Of a stretch of 60,859 nucleotides of DNA, positions 1 through 7,839 are shown piece after piece. Source of the stretch: CAYYGL01 sp964471235 (GTDB taxonomy: Bacteria; Calditrichota; Calditrichia; RBG-13-44-9; J075); the NCBI GenBank assembly GCA_964471235.1, contig CAYYGL010000003.1, positions 1-60,859 on the forward strand. The letters are read 5' to 3'. The position numbers were made by a program, and so were the translations under genes. The stretch's first letter is position 1, and each line of letters starts with the position of its first letter. Below the pieces are notes generated by a model. It searched no databases. It saw only the letters and a list, made by a program, of their open reading frames with translations, and was not told where the DNA came from.

Positions 1-968
1 CCCCGGGGAGTACGAAAAACACCGTTCTCGGTATTCACGGTTAGAAATTCGATGATCCCACGTACCAGGGAAATAGCCGGCACATCGTCAAACAAACCCC
101 AACGGCGGGCATTGACCAGAACCGATCGCAGCACATTGGCATTGACGACCAGGTCCGGCGTCTCCACGATTTCCGGGGCAAACCAGGAGCAGATCCCTCC
201 TTTGGGTAACACGCCGGTGTAATTGACCGACCGTGAAATTTTTTTATTATTGGGAAACTGGTAATAATGAAGTATATCCCAGTACGGGGACGAAAGCAGT
301 TCATGAATCCGCTGCAAGGATTCTTCCGTAAAGCCAACCTGTTTTACCTGTTCCATCATCTCCAACCAATCGGCAAGCATCTCCAAAATCACGAACGTGT
401 CATCGGCATCGGGCTGAATGTTGATTAAATTGGTGTATTTCAGAAAACGTGCCCCGGAAGATTGGGGATTCAATCGAACCTCACTTACAGGAAAAAACTG
501 AAAAACCGTCACCGGCTTACCCTGTAACTGCCAGGTGAGGCTGTTTTCTAAAACCGTCGAGACAATTTTGCTTAACACATCCTGCCAGAAAGTGCGTTCT
601 TCGGAATGGAGGGAGGGGTCGGCTAACATTTTCCGGATGGTCCCGTAAAAATAAAAGTCGGTAAAAAAGGTATGGAAGCGGACAACATTCGAGCCGGTAG
701 TTGGAACACTGTGAGAAAGCCCCTCCCGGTGAAGGGGTTTGAGAAATCGAAGTAGGCGCAGCGGATACATCAGCAGTGTTGTCAACCGTATAACCGAATC
801 CGTACGGCTGATGATGAATTCCTTTAGATCCGATAAACGAAAGTCCGGATCCCCCTGAGGATACACCGCCGCATAACAAGGGAAATAGTGCCATTGCTGC
901 CATTCCCGGGCAATCTGTTGGCGGAGTGTCTCTTTGAACCGGCGAATGGCTTTCAAATTGATATTCAC
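1..968 (-). CDS. Class II terpene-cyclase-like (squalene-hopene fold) protein, 3' end cut off by window edge
   Basis: About 322 codons are present and the frame is still open at the left edge, so the C-terminus is missing. The start is a GTG (966-968), 5 nt after the stop of the upstream dikinase gene, with GAGGGG 8 nt before it. The frame shows PDADDT at residues 186-191, matching the DxDDT acid motif of class II terpene cyclases and squalene-hopene cyclases, and later LVVNANVL near residues 273-280, a pattern I associate with alpha-barrel prenyl-substrate proteins. There is no signal peptide. Placement behind a UbiA prenyltransferase and a dikinase suggests a role in isoprenoid or prenylated-compound metabolism. 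The fold assignment rests on two short motifs; it could be an uncharacterised relative with another substrate. Confidence 0.55.
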   Translation of the reverse strand, partial: MNINLKAIRRFKETLRQQIAREWQQWHYFPCYAAVYPQGDPDFRLSDLKEFIISRTDSVIRLTTLLMYPLRLLRFLKPLHREGLSHSVPTTGSNVVRFHTFFTDFYFYGTIRKMLADPSLHSEERTFWQDVLSKIVSTVLENSLTWQLQGKPVTVFQFFPVSEVRLNPQSSGARFLKYTNLINIQPDADDTFVILEMLADWLEMMEQVKQVGFTEESLQRIHELLSSPYWDILHYYQFPNNKKISRSVNYTGVLPKGGICSWFAPEIVETPDLVVNANVLRSVLVNARRWGLFDDVPAISLVRGIIEFLTVNTENGVFRTPR

Positions 969-973
969 ATTCT

Positions 974-3412
974 CTACCCCTCAAAGTGGATCACGATTTC
1001 TCCCCGGCTGCCATCAACCGTTATCAGTTGTCCATCTCGAACTTTTGTGGTGATACCCGGCACACTGAAAACAGCCGGTTTGTGCATCTCGCGGGCTAAA
1101 ATTGCCGTATGAGATAACATTCCGCCGACCTCGGTAACAATACCGCCGCAGATCGAGAACAATGGCGCCCAGCCGGGATCGGTGGCGGTGGTTACTATCA
1201 CTTCGCCAGGCTGCAAAGAAGCGCCCGGGGCTCGCATCAATTTTGCCGGGCCCGTTATGGTGCCGCTGCTGACCGGTATCCCGGTAAGCCGTTCATCCGC
1301 CGCAGAAAACGGTATTGAACGAGTGGTACCGGTTTGCCCGGCTTTCAAAGATTGGTATCTCTTCATCCGATGTTGAACCTGGTCTTTCAGCTTCCAGGGG
1401 ATTTTCCCACGGAGTAGTTGCTCTACCTCTGTCACCTGTAGAAAGAAAATCTCTTCGGTGGTGCCCAGGAGATGTTGTTGTACCAGAACCCGGGCGATTT
1501 GTAAATATAACCATCTAAGCTGCCCGAAACATTGCATTAGCAGGTGCTTGCTTTTTTCCCGCCATCCCCGGTAGAGAATAAACGCCTGAAAAAGACGTCG
1601 ATTGAGCCACCCGGTGATCGGGGTGGCATTTTCTTGTTCCCTCCCCGGCGATTGCTTTGTGGAGAGATGTTCTTTCTGACGAGAATTCTTTTCTGACCGC
1701 CGGAGAAGTAAACTGCGGATAATACCGAGCACCATCGCCGGGTCTTCCGACCAGCGTGGGGAAGCCAATTCGAATTCATTAAACGCCCGATCCCCGGCTG
1801 CCCGGATAAATTCTTCCAATTGCCTCCGGAATTTCCTGCCGGCAGGGGTGTGGGAGAGTTTTTTCTCAAGTTGGTTAAGATCATTTTCTAAGAAAAGCTC
1901 TTTTAGTGCCCGGTTTTGTTGAATTGTATCCACTAATTCCTCAATACCCGATTCCCAATGGTCTCGCTCAACTGCCCCGTGGGGGTGGTGTGCCAGCAGT
2001 TCATCAAGTACCGTCGTTCGGTTGGCATGGGTTATTCGGGCAGCAAGGGCGCCGTAAGCGCACATTCCCAAAAAAGTCGTTTGCTGATGTACCCGAAACG
2101 CCCGGGCGGTAATACGTAACAGGGTTTGCAAGCCATCTGCCAGCCACTCCTCTTGAGAAGAAGTGGCTCCCTGCCACGCTTGAAATGAATGGTTCACCTC
2201 GTTAAAATGCCGGGTCAGTCGGCGCTCCAGCCAGGCAGGTGACAACAGACCAATCCAGACATAAACATTTTTTAACAGAATGGCAGGGAAACTCTCGCGC
2301 TGATGATGCTCTCGTAGTTGGGGCTTGACCTCACTCAAATCGCACCCGATGCCGCGGGTAAGAATTATTTCTGCCGGAATCCCCAATAGTGCCTGATAAC
2401 TGTCCCACAGCATCTGTAAATCGATATGCGCCAGCCCGTGGTGCAACACTGCCATGCGGCTGGGTCGAACCGGGCGGGCGGGGTCTTCTTCCAATTCCAG
2501 GGTGCGCAGAAATGTTGACCAGGTTAGCGGGGTCACTACTTCCGGCATTATCTCACCGATGTTCGCCCGGGTTAACAGGCGTTCCGGGTTTACCGCTGAA
2601 GACAGGGCAGCCGTTGTGACCGGGCGAGCCTGTAAAATCCGGAAACGGCTGCCATCATAAGCAAACTCGATATCCGCTGCCTGATCCAGCAATTCTTCTA
2701 TCCCAACGGCCATTTCCAACAAGGGTCGCCAGAAATTCTCTTCCCGACCGACTTCAGGGAAATCTGCGGTCAACCGTCGATCGATCATTTCCCGGCTGGA
2801 TTTCTCAAATACCAGCCGGGTGGGTTCCTGTTGCCCGGACATCAGTTCATTTCCCAGGCCGGGAACCGCTTCCACAATTAGCTGATTGGGATTCCCGGTG
2901 ACCGGGTGAACGCTGAAAACCACCCCGGCTAAGACCGGATTCACCATCTCCTGCACAATCAGCGCATAAACAAATGGTTCCGCTTGCCCCCCCATCCCCT
3001 TTTCGTATTGCTGAAGGGCACTTTGCCATGAAGAGCGTATTGCCCGAAACAGTTCCGATTCGTTTTGAACATTCAGTATGCTTTCGAATTGTCCGGCAAA
3101 AGACTGCTCACTGCCGTCTTCCCAGACGGCTGAGGAACGGACTGCAACGTTCCCGGTAGGCAAACACTGTTGACACAACTGTTGATACGCCCGGCGTATT
3201 GCCTGTTGCAGCTCTTCCCGAATTTCGGAATGATCGGGGCTGGTAAACGCTTCCGCATCCAGGATGATGCAAAACCCGGGGGGGACCGGGTAACCGGCTT
3301 GTATCAACCTGCCCAGGGTAAGGGCTTTGGCGCCGGCAACGGGCAAATCCCGCGGGATTTTGTCAAGTAATATCACCCGTTCAGAAGTTGCTTTGGGGAT
3401 ATTCAGGTCCAT
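974..3412 (-). CDS. PEP-synthase-like dikinase with rifampin phosphotransferase (RPH) architecture
   Basis: 812 aa. The N-terminal ATP-grasp domain of pyruvate phosphate dikinases spans about residues 20-266 (VRSSA at 91, AGVVFS.HP.TG at 162-173, LQARPVT at 260-266). A central domain opens with NIGEIMPEVVTPLTWS at 284-299, typical of rifampin phosphotransferase relatives. The swivelling phosphohistidine domain lies at about 710-812 with GGMLSHTAILARE, putting the catalytic histidine at 768. The PEP/pyruvate-binding TIM barrel that follows the His domain in PEP synthase is absent, so this is not a gluconeogenic PpsA. By analogy with RPH it should move the beta-phosphate of ATP onto a small molecule bound by the central domain; that substrate is unknown. 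It overlaps the UbiA gene by 10 nt and is 5 nt from the next gene, so the three are probably translated together. Confidence 0.8.
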   Translation of the reverse strand: MDLNIPKATSERVILLDKIPRDLPVAGAKALTLGRLIQAGYPVPPGFCIILDAEAFTSPDHSEIREELQQAIRRAYQQLCQQCLPTGNVAVRSSAVWEDGSEQSFAGQFESILNVQNESELFRAIRSSWQSALQQYEKGMGGQAEPFVYALIVQEMVNPVLAGVVFSVHPVTGNPNQLIVEAVPGLGNELMSGQQEPTRLVFEKSSREMIDRRLTADFPEVGREENFWRPLLEMAVGIEELLDQAADIEFAYDGSRFRILQARPVTTAALSSAVNPERLLTRANIGEIMPEVVTPLTWSTFLRTLELEEDPARPVRPSRMAVLHHGLAHIDLQMLWDSYQALLGIPAEIILTRGIGCDLSEVKPQLREHHQRESFPAILLKNVYVWIGLLSPAWLERRLTRHFNEVNHSFQAWQGATSSQEEWLADGLQTLLRITARAFRVHQQTTFLGMCAYGALAARITHANRTTVLDELLAHHPHGAVERDHWESGIEELVDTIQQNRALKELFLENDLNQLEKKLSHTPAGRKFRRQLEEFIRAAGDRAFNEFELASPRWSEDPAMVLGIIRSLLLRRSEKNSRQKEHLSTKQSPGREQENATPITGWLNRRLFQAFILYRGWREKSKHLLMQCFGQLRWLYLQIARVLVQQHLLGTTEEIFFLQVTEVEQLLRGKIPWKLKDQVQHRMKRYQSLKAGQTGTTRSIPFSAADERLTGIPVSSGTITGPAKLMRAPGASLQPGEVIVTTATDPGWAPLFSICGGIVTEVGGMLSHTAILAREMHKPAVFSVPGITTKVRDGQLITVDGSRGEIVIHFEG

Positions 3413-4437
3413 ATTCGTTTCACCAAATTCCCTAAAAAACTGTTCATCACCACCTCTTTCCGAAACAGCCCCTTGTGGACAACCAACAGCAGGATGGGTA
3501 GCGCATACAGCCCGTTAAATTTTACCAGAAAAAGCGCCAGAAAGAGGGGCAGAATAATTGTCGGAAAGGGATGATGCAAGAATTGAAAAACGGTTTTACC
3601 GGTTTGAACAAAGGGATTTGGGTCATCTCCCTTGAAGAGTCTGTAAAGAGAATAAAGGTATGCGATTCCAAAAGCTGCCGGGAGAGCATAGAAAACCATC
3701 CCGTATTGCCCGGAAAGGCGCCAGGCAATAAAGGTCATTACAACCATGCCAAGCACCCGTTCGCTCTCCACCACTATCCGAAAAATTTTCCGGGAATGAG
3801 AATGGCCGGCAGAAACAGCAAAGGTGGTGGCGCCGGTTCGGGCATCGGCGTGGTAATCTTCCAACTGGTGATTCAAATCGGAAGCAATTCCCCGCAAGAA
3901 AATATAGAGTGTCAGTAGCACTACATCCAACGGTTCCCGGTAGTGAAAGGCAGCGAAAATCAGCAAAGTGGGCAGCACCCGCTGGGCAAACACCACATCC
4001 ATTAATCCGATGAAACCGCGCTCCTTCAGACGAAAGGGCTTCAGGGAATAGACCGTCGCCAGTATCAGCCAGGTGAACCAGAGCAGGAGAAAGAAGGGTT
4101 GCGTGCAAAAGAACCAGACACTCATTAGCGCCAGGCTCAATACCGCTCCAAAGGAGAAAACAACAAACGAAAAAGGCTCCCCCTGAAACACATTGAGTTT
4201 TCCCTGGGCAGCATCCAACTCCTGATCGGCAAAGTCATTGATCAGGTAACCATACGACGTGGAACTCACACTGAGCAGATAAAAGAGCAGCAGGCTAAGC
4301 AGGAAGTTATTGGAAAAATCATGTGACCGCAGGGCGATGTAAAATGCCAGAAAGATGTGTTCAATAAACGAATTATAAGTAAAAACCGCCCAGTTTCGCC
4401 AGCCGAATGTCTTTTTCAGATAATTTGATAACATCAT
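3403..4437 (-). CDS. UbiA-family prenyltransferase
   Basis: 344 aa polytopic membrane protein. Both UbiA metal-binding motifs are present: NDxxDxxxD at residues 67-75 (NDFADQELD) and DxxxD at 194-198 (EDYHADARTG), separated by hydrophobic helices. The family moves a prenyl chain from a polyprenyl diphosphate to an acceptor in the membrane. The K.RPI signature that usually follows motif 1 in quinone, haem and DPPR-type members is not evident, so the acceptor cannot be assigned. The gene starts with two consecutive ATGs; its start overlaps the upstream stop as ATGA, and its own stop overlaps the dikinase start. This tight coupling suggests one pathway with the dikinase and the DxDDT protein. 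Confidence 0.85.
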   Translation of the reverse strand: MMLSNYLKKTFGWRNWAVFTYNSFIEHIFLAFYIALRSHDFSNNFLLSLLLFYLLSVSSTSYGYLINDFADQELDAAQGKLNVFQGEPFSFVVFSFGAVLSLALMSVWFFCTQPFFLLLWFTWLILATVYSLKPFRLKERGFIGLMDVVFAQRVLPTLLIFAAFHYREPLDVVLLTLYIFLRGIASDLNHQLEDYHADARTGATTFAVSAGHSHSRKIFRIVVESERVLGMVVMTFIAWRLSGQYGMVFYALPAAFGIAYLYSLYRLFKGDDPNPFVQTGKTVFQFLHHPFPTIILPLFLALFLVKFNGLYALPILLLVVHKGLFRKEVVMNSFLGNLVKRIWT

Positions 4438-6023
4438 TGTTCATGCCCGTTGCTATTATGAGGGGCGGTTTCTGAACTGTCTTTCTGCGAAATCACAAAC
4501 AGCCGCAGAGTGCCACGGACATCTTCAAACCGGTACTTCTTTTTTTCCGCAAAATGTCTTTCCAGGAAAGAAAGGATGGTTCCTTCCTTTTGGAGGTAGA
4601 AGTCCGCCGACAGACCGGTTTTGACTTCCTCGTGAAACCAGATACGGTGATAGGGAAAGGTGGGATTTAGCAAAACCCTTTCCAGATCGTTATCGGTGAT
4701 CGCATTGGGTTTATTGCGAAACAAATCTTCATACAGCTTTCGGTTGATGTTATAAGGAGATTGGAGGCCGGCATAAAATTTAAAGCGGATAAAGTCTGCC
4801 GGGGGGATAATGAGGAGCACATCCCCGTCCTGCCAGTTCTTCGCAATAATTTGGCTCTTAGTTTTCCAATCCGATTCCTGGTAAGGTTCGGTAATTGCCT
4901 TTTGGGAAAGTTTGCCACTTGCCAGAAAAAATATCAGTAAAACTCCATAACCAATTGCTTTAAAAGGAATCGTGGATATTCCCCGAATGATTAACAGACA
5001 ATAGGCAAACTGAAAGGGAACAAAATATCGTTTTACAAAGATGGGATGAAATTGGGATATTACCCAGAAAGAAACTACCGGCAACAGGTAAATCAGAACA
5101 ATGAACCAATATTCGCTTTCCGTTCGGAGGGCAGGTGAAATTTTTTCTTCCCGCTGGAAGGCAGACAATAAAAAGATGAGGGTAATGGCATATCCGGCTA
5201 AAATTCGATTCGAACGACCTTTAATTATAAAAAAATTCAACTGGGTAATTTGCATCATTAAATCGTACTTGCTGGGTACTCCTTCCATCACACTAATCCA
5301 GCGAGGACTTAAGGTACCACCGGCGGTCAATTGTTTTGCCAGGAAAGGCAATCCCGCCAGAATCACTATCACATAAGGGAGTTGAACAACCAACCATTTT
5401 CGGAAATGTTTTTTTGTCAAGGTTTTTCGAAACATACTACTATAGATGCCAATTAGCCCCTGGGCAATGACAACAAAAATTCCGATGTAATGGGTTGCCA
5501 ACATCAAGGCATTCACCAGCCCGTTAATCCAGAACCATTTCGAATTTTCCCCGGTAAGTATTTTGACGAACGAATAGACCGCCAGGAGCACCAACAATGT
5601 GTCCAGAGCATACATTCTTGCCACGGCGGAAAAAACGACCTGATCGGGCATGATGGCAAAGAAGAAGGTGCTTAATACAATATATGCAGTTTTTTTAAAG
5701 ATGTGCTGAGCCAACCGCAGAAACACAAACAAGCTGATTACCGAGAAGAAGAAAGAGGGCAGACGAATCCACATTTCGGAATAAACGTATTTATTCCAGA
5801 AATGCATGAGCAGGTAAAACAGAGGGGGATGCTTATCCGTTGACAGCACATGTAATAATGATAGAAAATTCTTTTCACCCAGCCAGAAACTCCAGGCTTC
5901 ATCAAAAGAGAGGGGACCGGCAAGTACCAATTTTACACCCCGCAGTACAATACCCAGACAGATGATACCGGCAATGGTATAAGGAACAGCCTTCTCTTTT
6001 CGCAACCAACCGTCAATTGCCAT
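4434..6023 (-). CDS. GT-C / GT39-like polytopic glycosyltransferase
   Basis: 529 aa with many hydrophobic segments. After the first membrane helix comes FDEAWSFW (D41, E42), the acidic first-loop motif of GT-C glycosyltransferases, then HPPLFY at 65-70 and RLPS at 87-90, the usual order in the PMT/ArnT-like group. These enzymes take a sugar from a polyprenyl-phosphate donor and place it on an acceptor outside the cytoplasmic membrane. The hydrophilic tail after about residue 380 probably faces the periplasm. A DPM1-type donor synthase lies two genes upstream and is a plausible source of its substrate. The sugar and acceptor are unknown. The stop overlaps the UbiA start. Confidence 0.8.
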   Translation of the reverse strand: MAIDGWLRKEKAVPYTIAGIICLGIVLRGVKLVLAGPLSFDEAWSFWLGEKNFLSLLHVLSTDKHPPLFYLLMHFWNKYVYSEMWIRLPSFFFSVISLFVFLRLAQHIFKKTAYIVLSTFFFAIMPDQVVFSAVARMYALDTLLVLLAVYSFVKILTGENSKWFWINGLVNALMLATHYIGIFVVIAQGLIGIYSSMFRKTLTKKHFRKWLVVQLPYVIVILAGLPFLAKQLTAGGTLSPRWISVMEGVPSKYDLMMQITQLNFFIIKGRSNRILAGYAITLIFLLSAFQREEKISPALRTESEYWFIVLIYLLPVVSFWVISQFHPIFVKRYFVPFQFAYCLLIIRGISTIPFKAIGYGVLLIFFLASGKLSQKAITEPYQESDWKTKSQIIAKNWQDGDVLLIIPPADFIRFKFYAGLQSPYNINRKLYEDLFRNKPNAITDNDLERVLLNPTFPYHRIWFHEEVKTGLSADFYLQKEGTILSFLERHFAEKKKYRFEDVRGTLRLFVISQKDSSETAPHNSNGHEQ

Positions 6024-6106
6024 CTACTATCCTTACAAATTTCCTGGTGTTAATCCCACAGGTATCACATATTGCAAATGCAATCAACGAAATAATCGGA
6101 TACAAT

Positions 6107-7801
6107 TTATTTTATCAGGAGGGTTTTTATAACTTGTCTATACCGGTTGCCGAGTGTTGATCGGCTATTACCGGATGTAGATCTCGGGCTTTGGGAAGTT
6201 TCCCGGTTCACCACAAAGGTTACAAAATATATTCCGGATGCCAGCCGTTCCGCATTCCAGGAAACCGAAGATTTACCGGCGGGCAATCTTTTTTTAATAA
6301 TTGTCATTACTCGTTGGCCGGTTACATTAAAGACGCTAATTTTCACATCAGCCGGGAAAGATAATTCCCATTGAATTCGCGCGAAGGAATTAAACGGGTT
6401 GGGGAAAACGGAAAAAAGGGTTTCCGAGGGTGCGGCTGATAATTCATTTTCAACCCCAGTGGTAGATTCCGGTGTAGCAGAAGCAAACGCGGGATCAGCA
6501 TAATTGGGAATGGTATCAAAAGCGAATGCGGCATAATAGTATGTCGTGTTTGCATTCACAACGGTATCTACGAAAATCGTGTCCGTCCCCTGGTAAACCA
6601 GGTCGCCATCGGTCGGAAACCCCGGGAAATGATCCGTTCGTCTCATGATTCGGACTCCGGCATAATCTGCATTTGTCGGTGGCTGCCAACGCAGTTCAAT
6701 TTGCCCGATGCCGGGCTGTGCGGTGAACCCGTTTACCGAATCGGGCGGCAGAAAATCCCCGAACAGTTCTTCGCTATGAAGCACAAATTCTGCCATGTGT
6801 ACATAAGCAGAGTCGGTCAGTTCTGCTTCATAGTTGGCACGGATGGTCTCATTACTGGTGATGCGGCTGTCGGGCCAACTGGCAAACGGACCGCGGTCCC
6901 AGGGATCGCTGATATACACAAATGCTTTGATGCCCGCTTGAGAATGAATTTTATTAAAATACGGGATAAACCAGTTATTCCAGTTGGCGGGGTTGGTAGT
7001 ACCGCCGTTGTGGATTGGATTAGACTCGCAAATCATCACCGGTTTGCCATGGGCAGCGGCATCGGAGAGAAAGCCATCAGCATTGTTGATTTGCGAAGTG
7101 GAAAAATAATTGATCCCCCACCAGTCTACATATTGATCCCCGGGATACCATGCCATATAATTGAACTGATTGGGATTGACCGTATTCCAAACCCAGGCGA
7201 CATTGCGAACAAATTGCTGCTCAAAAACATTGTAAAGGTGTATCCAGATATTCACAAAATCCGCGGCGCTGACATTGGGATCGTTATGAATCCCACTGTT
7301 CCCCCATCCGAACTCGAATCCCGGTCGTACGAACACCGGGCCGTTGACTGCTTTGATTCGCTGGGCAATATCGATAATTCGATAATCCAGGGCGCCGCTT
7401 AAAATGTCCTGAACGGGAATATGAACCGTTCCATTGATCAAATAGGTGCTGTCAAACAGAGCGATTCCGACCAACAGGACGTACGGATTGCCATGCTGGG
7501 TGGTGATATTGATAAAATCGGTGTTGTCCAGGGAATTAAGGGCTGGATCGAGACTGGCATAAACGGAATAAATCACCGGAACTTGATTAACCCCGTTCTG
7601 GTATTCGCTTACATACTGCCAATTTTCGGCATCGCTGTAAAGGATGGAGACATATTGTCCCAGCCCGTGAATGACTCTTCCGGCGGGGGGTTCAAATTTT
7701 TCCCGGGAAAAGAGCGGCTGCCACAGAGTGCTCAGCAACCAGAAAACCAGAAAGCCGTTCAAAAACCGATGACGGCGCTGTTTAGATTGTGCTTCATCCA
7801 T
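6107..7801 (-). CDS. Secreted GH26-like glycoside hydrolase with FN3 domain and FlgD-like C-terminal sorting domain
   Basis: 564 aa. It starts at ATG 7801 with GAGGAGG upstream and has a signal peptide (basic residues 9-12, hydrophobic core about 14-30). The catalytic region resembles GH26 beta-mannanases: RPGFEFGW puts the candidate acid/base at E163, YPGDQYVDWWGINYF lies at 219-233, and ICES puts the candidate nucleophile at E259. A fibronectin-III-like segment covers about 355-440. The end is a FlgD-like/T9SS-type sorting domain (FPNPFN, then VTGQRV, then SGIYFV). That domain carries an S/R-rich insertion made of a tandem 7-residue repeat just before its last strand. Exact glycan substrate is unknown. 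A hydrolase inside a synthesis locus suggests trimming or release of the locus's own polysaccharide. Confidence 0.7.
   Translation of the reverse strand: MDEAQSKQRRHRFLNGFLVFWLLSTLWQPLFSREKFEPPAGRVIHGLGQYVSILYSDAENWQYVSEYQNGVNQVPVIYSVYASLDPALNSLDNTDFINITTQHGNPYVLLVGIALFDSTYLINGTVHIPVQDILSGALDYRIIDIAQRIKAVNGPVFVRPGFEFGWGNSGIHNDPNVSAADFVNIWIHLYNVFEQQFVRNVAWVWNTVNPNQFNYMAWYPGDQYVDWWGINYFSTSQINNADGFLSDAAAHGKPVMICESNPIHNGGTTNPANWNNWFIPYFNKIHSQAGIKAFVYISDPWDRGPFASWPDSRITSNETIRANYEAELTDSAYVHMAEFVLHSEELFGDFLPPDSVNGFTAQPGIGQIELRWQPPTNADYAGVRIMRRTDHFPGFPTDGDLVYQGTDTIFVDTVVNANTTYYYAAFAFDTIPNYADPAFASATPESTTGVENELSAAPSETLFSVFPNPFNSFARIQWELSFPADVKISVFNVTGQRVMTIIKKRLPAGKSSVSWNAERLASGIYFVTFVVNRETSQSPRSTSGNSRSTLGNRYRQVIKTLLIK
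6143..6184 (-). repeat. Tandem 21-bp duplication inside the GH26-like gene
   Basis: Two diverged in-frame copies of 21 bp (6143-6163 and 6164-6184) encode RSTSGNS and RSTLGNR. They sit between the penultimate and last strands of the C-terminal sorting domain, where related domains have only a short turn. Looks like local slippage or duplication. Confidence 0.7.
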
Positions 7802-7839
7802 ACCACTGCCTCCTCTAATATGCAGATAAAATCAGGCGC

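Noticed and set aside
517..984. Minus-strand frame of 155 codons beginning at 984
   Set aside because: It is out of frame with the DxDDT protein, which continues to the window edge and has a start (GTG 968) with GAGGGG upstream; the other frame gives a low-quality Pro/Ser-rich sequence.
974..3412. Assignment of the dikinase as PEP synthase (ppsA)
   Set aside because: The PEP/pyruvate-binding barrel that should follow the His domain is absent and the protein ends about 44 residues after the catalytic histidine.
3403..4437. Assignment of the UbiA protein as decaprenyl-phosphate phosphoribosyltransferase
   Set aside because: The Lys-x-Arg-Pro segment expected after the first Asp motif is not evident and no phosphatase or epimerase partner of that pathway is adjacent.
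6629..7402. Plus-strand open frame of 257 codons
   Set aside because: It lies wholly antisense to the GH26-like gene, which has catalytic motifs, a signal peptide and a ribosome site; its own translation shows no domain and no upstream Shine-Dalgarno.
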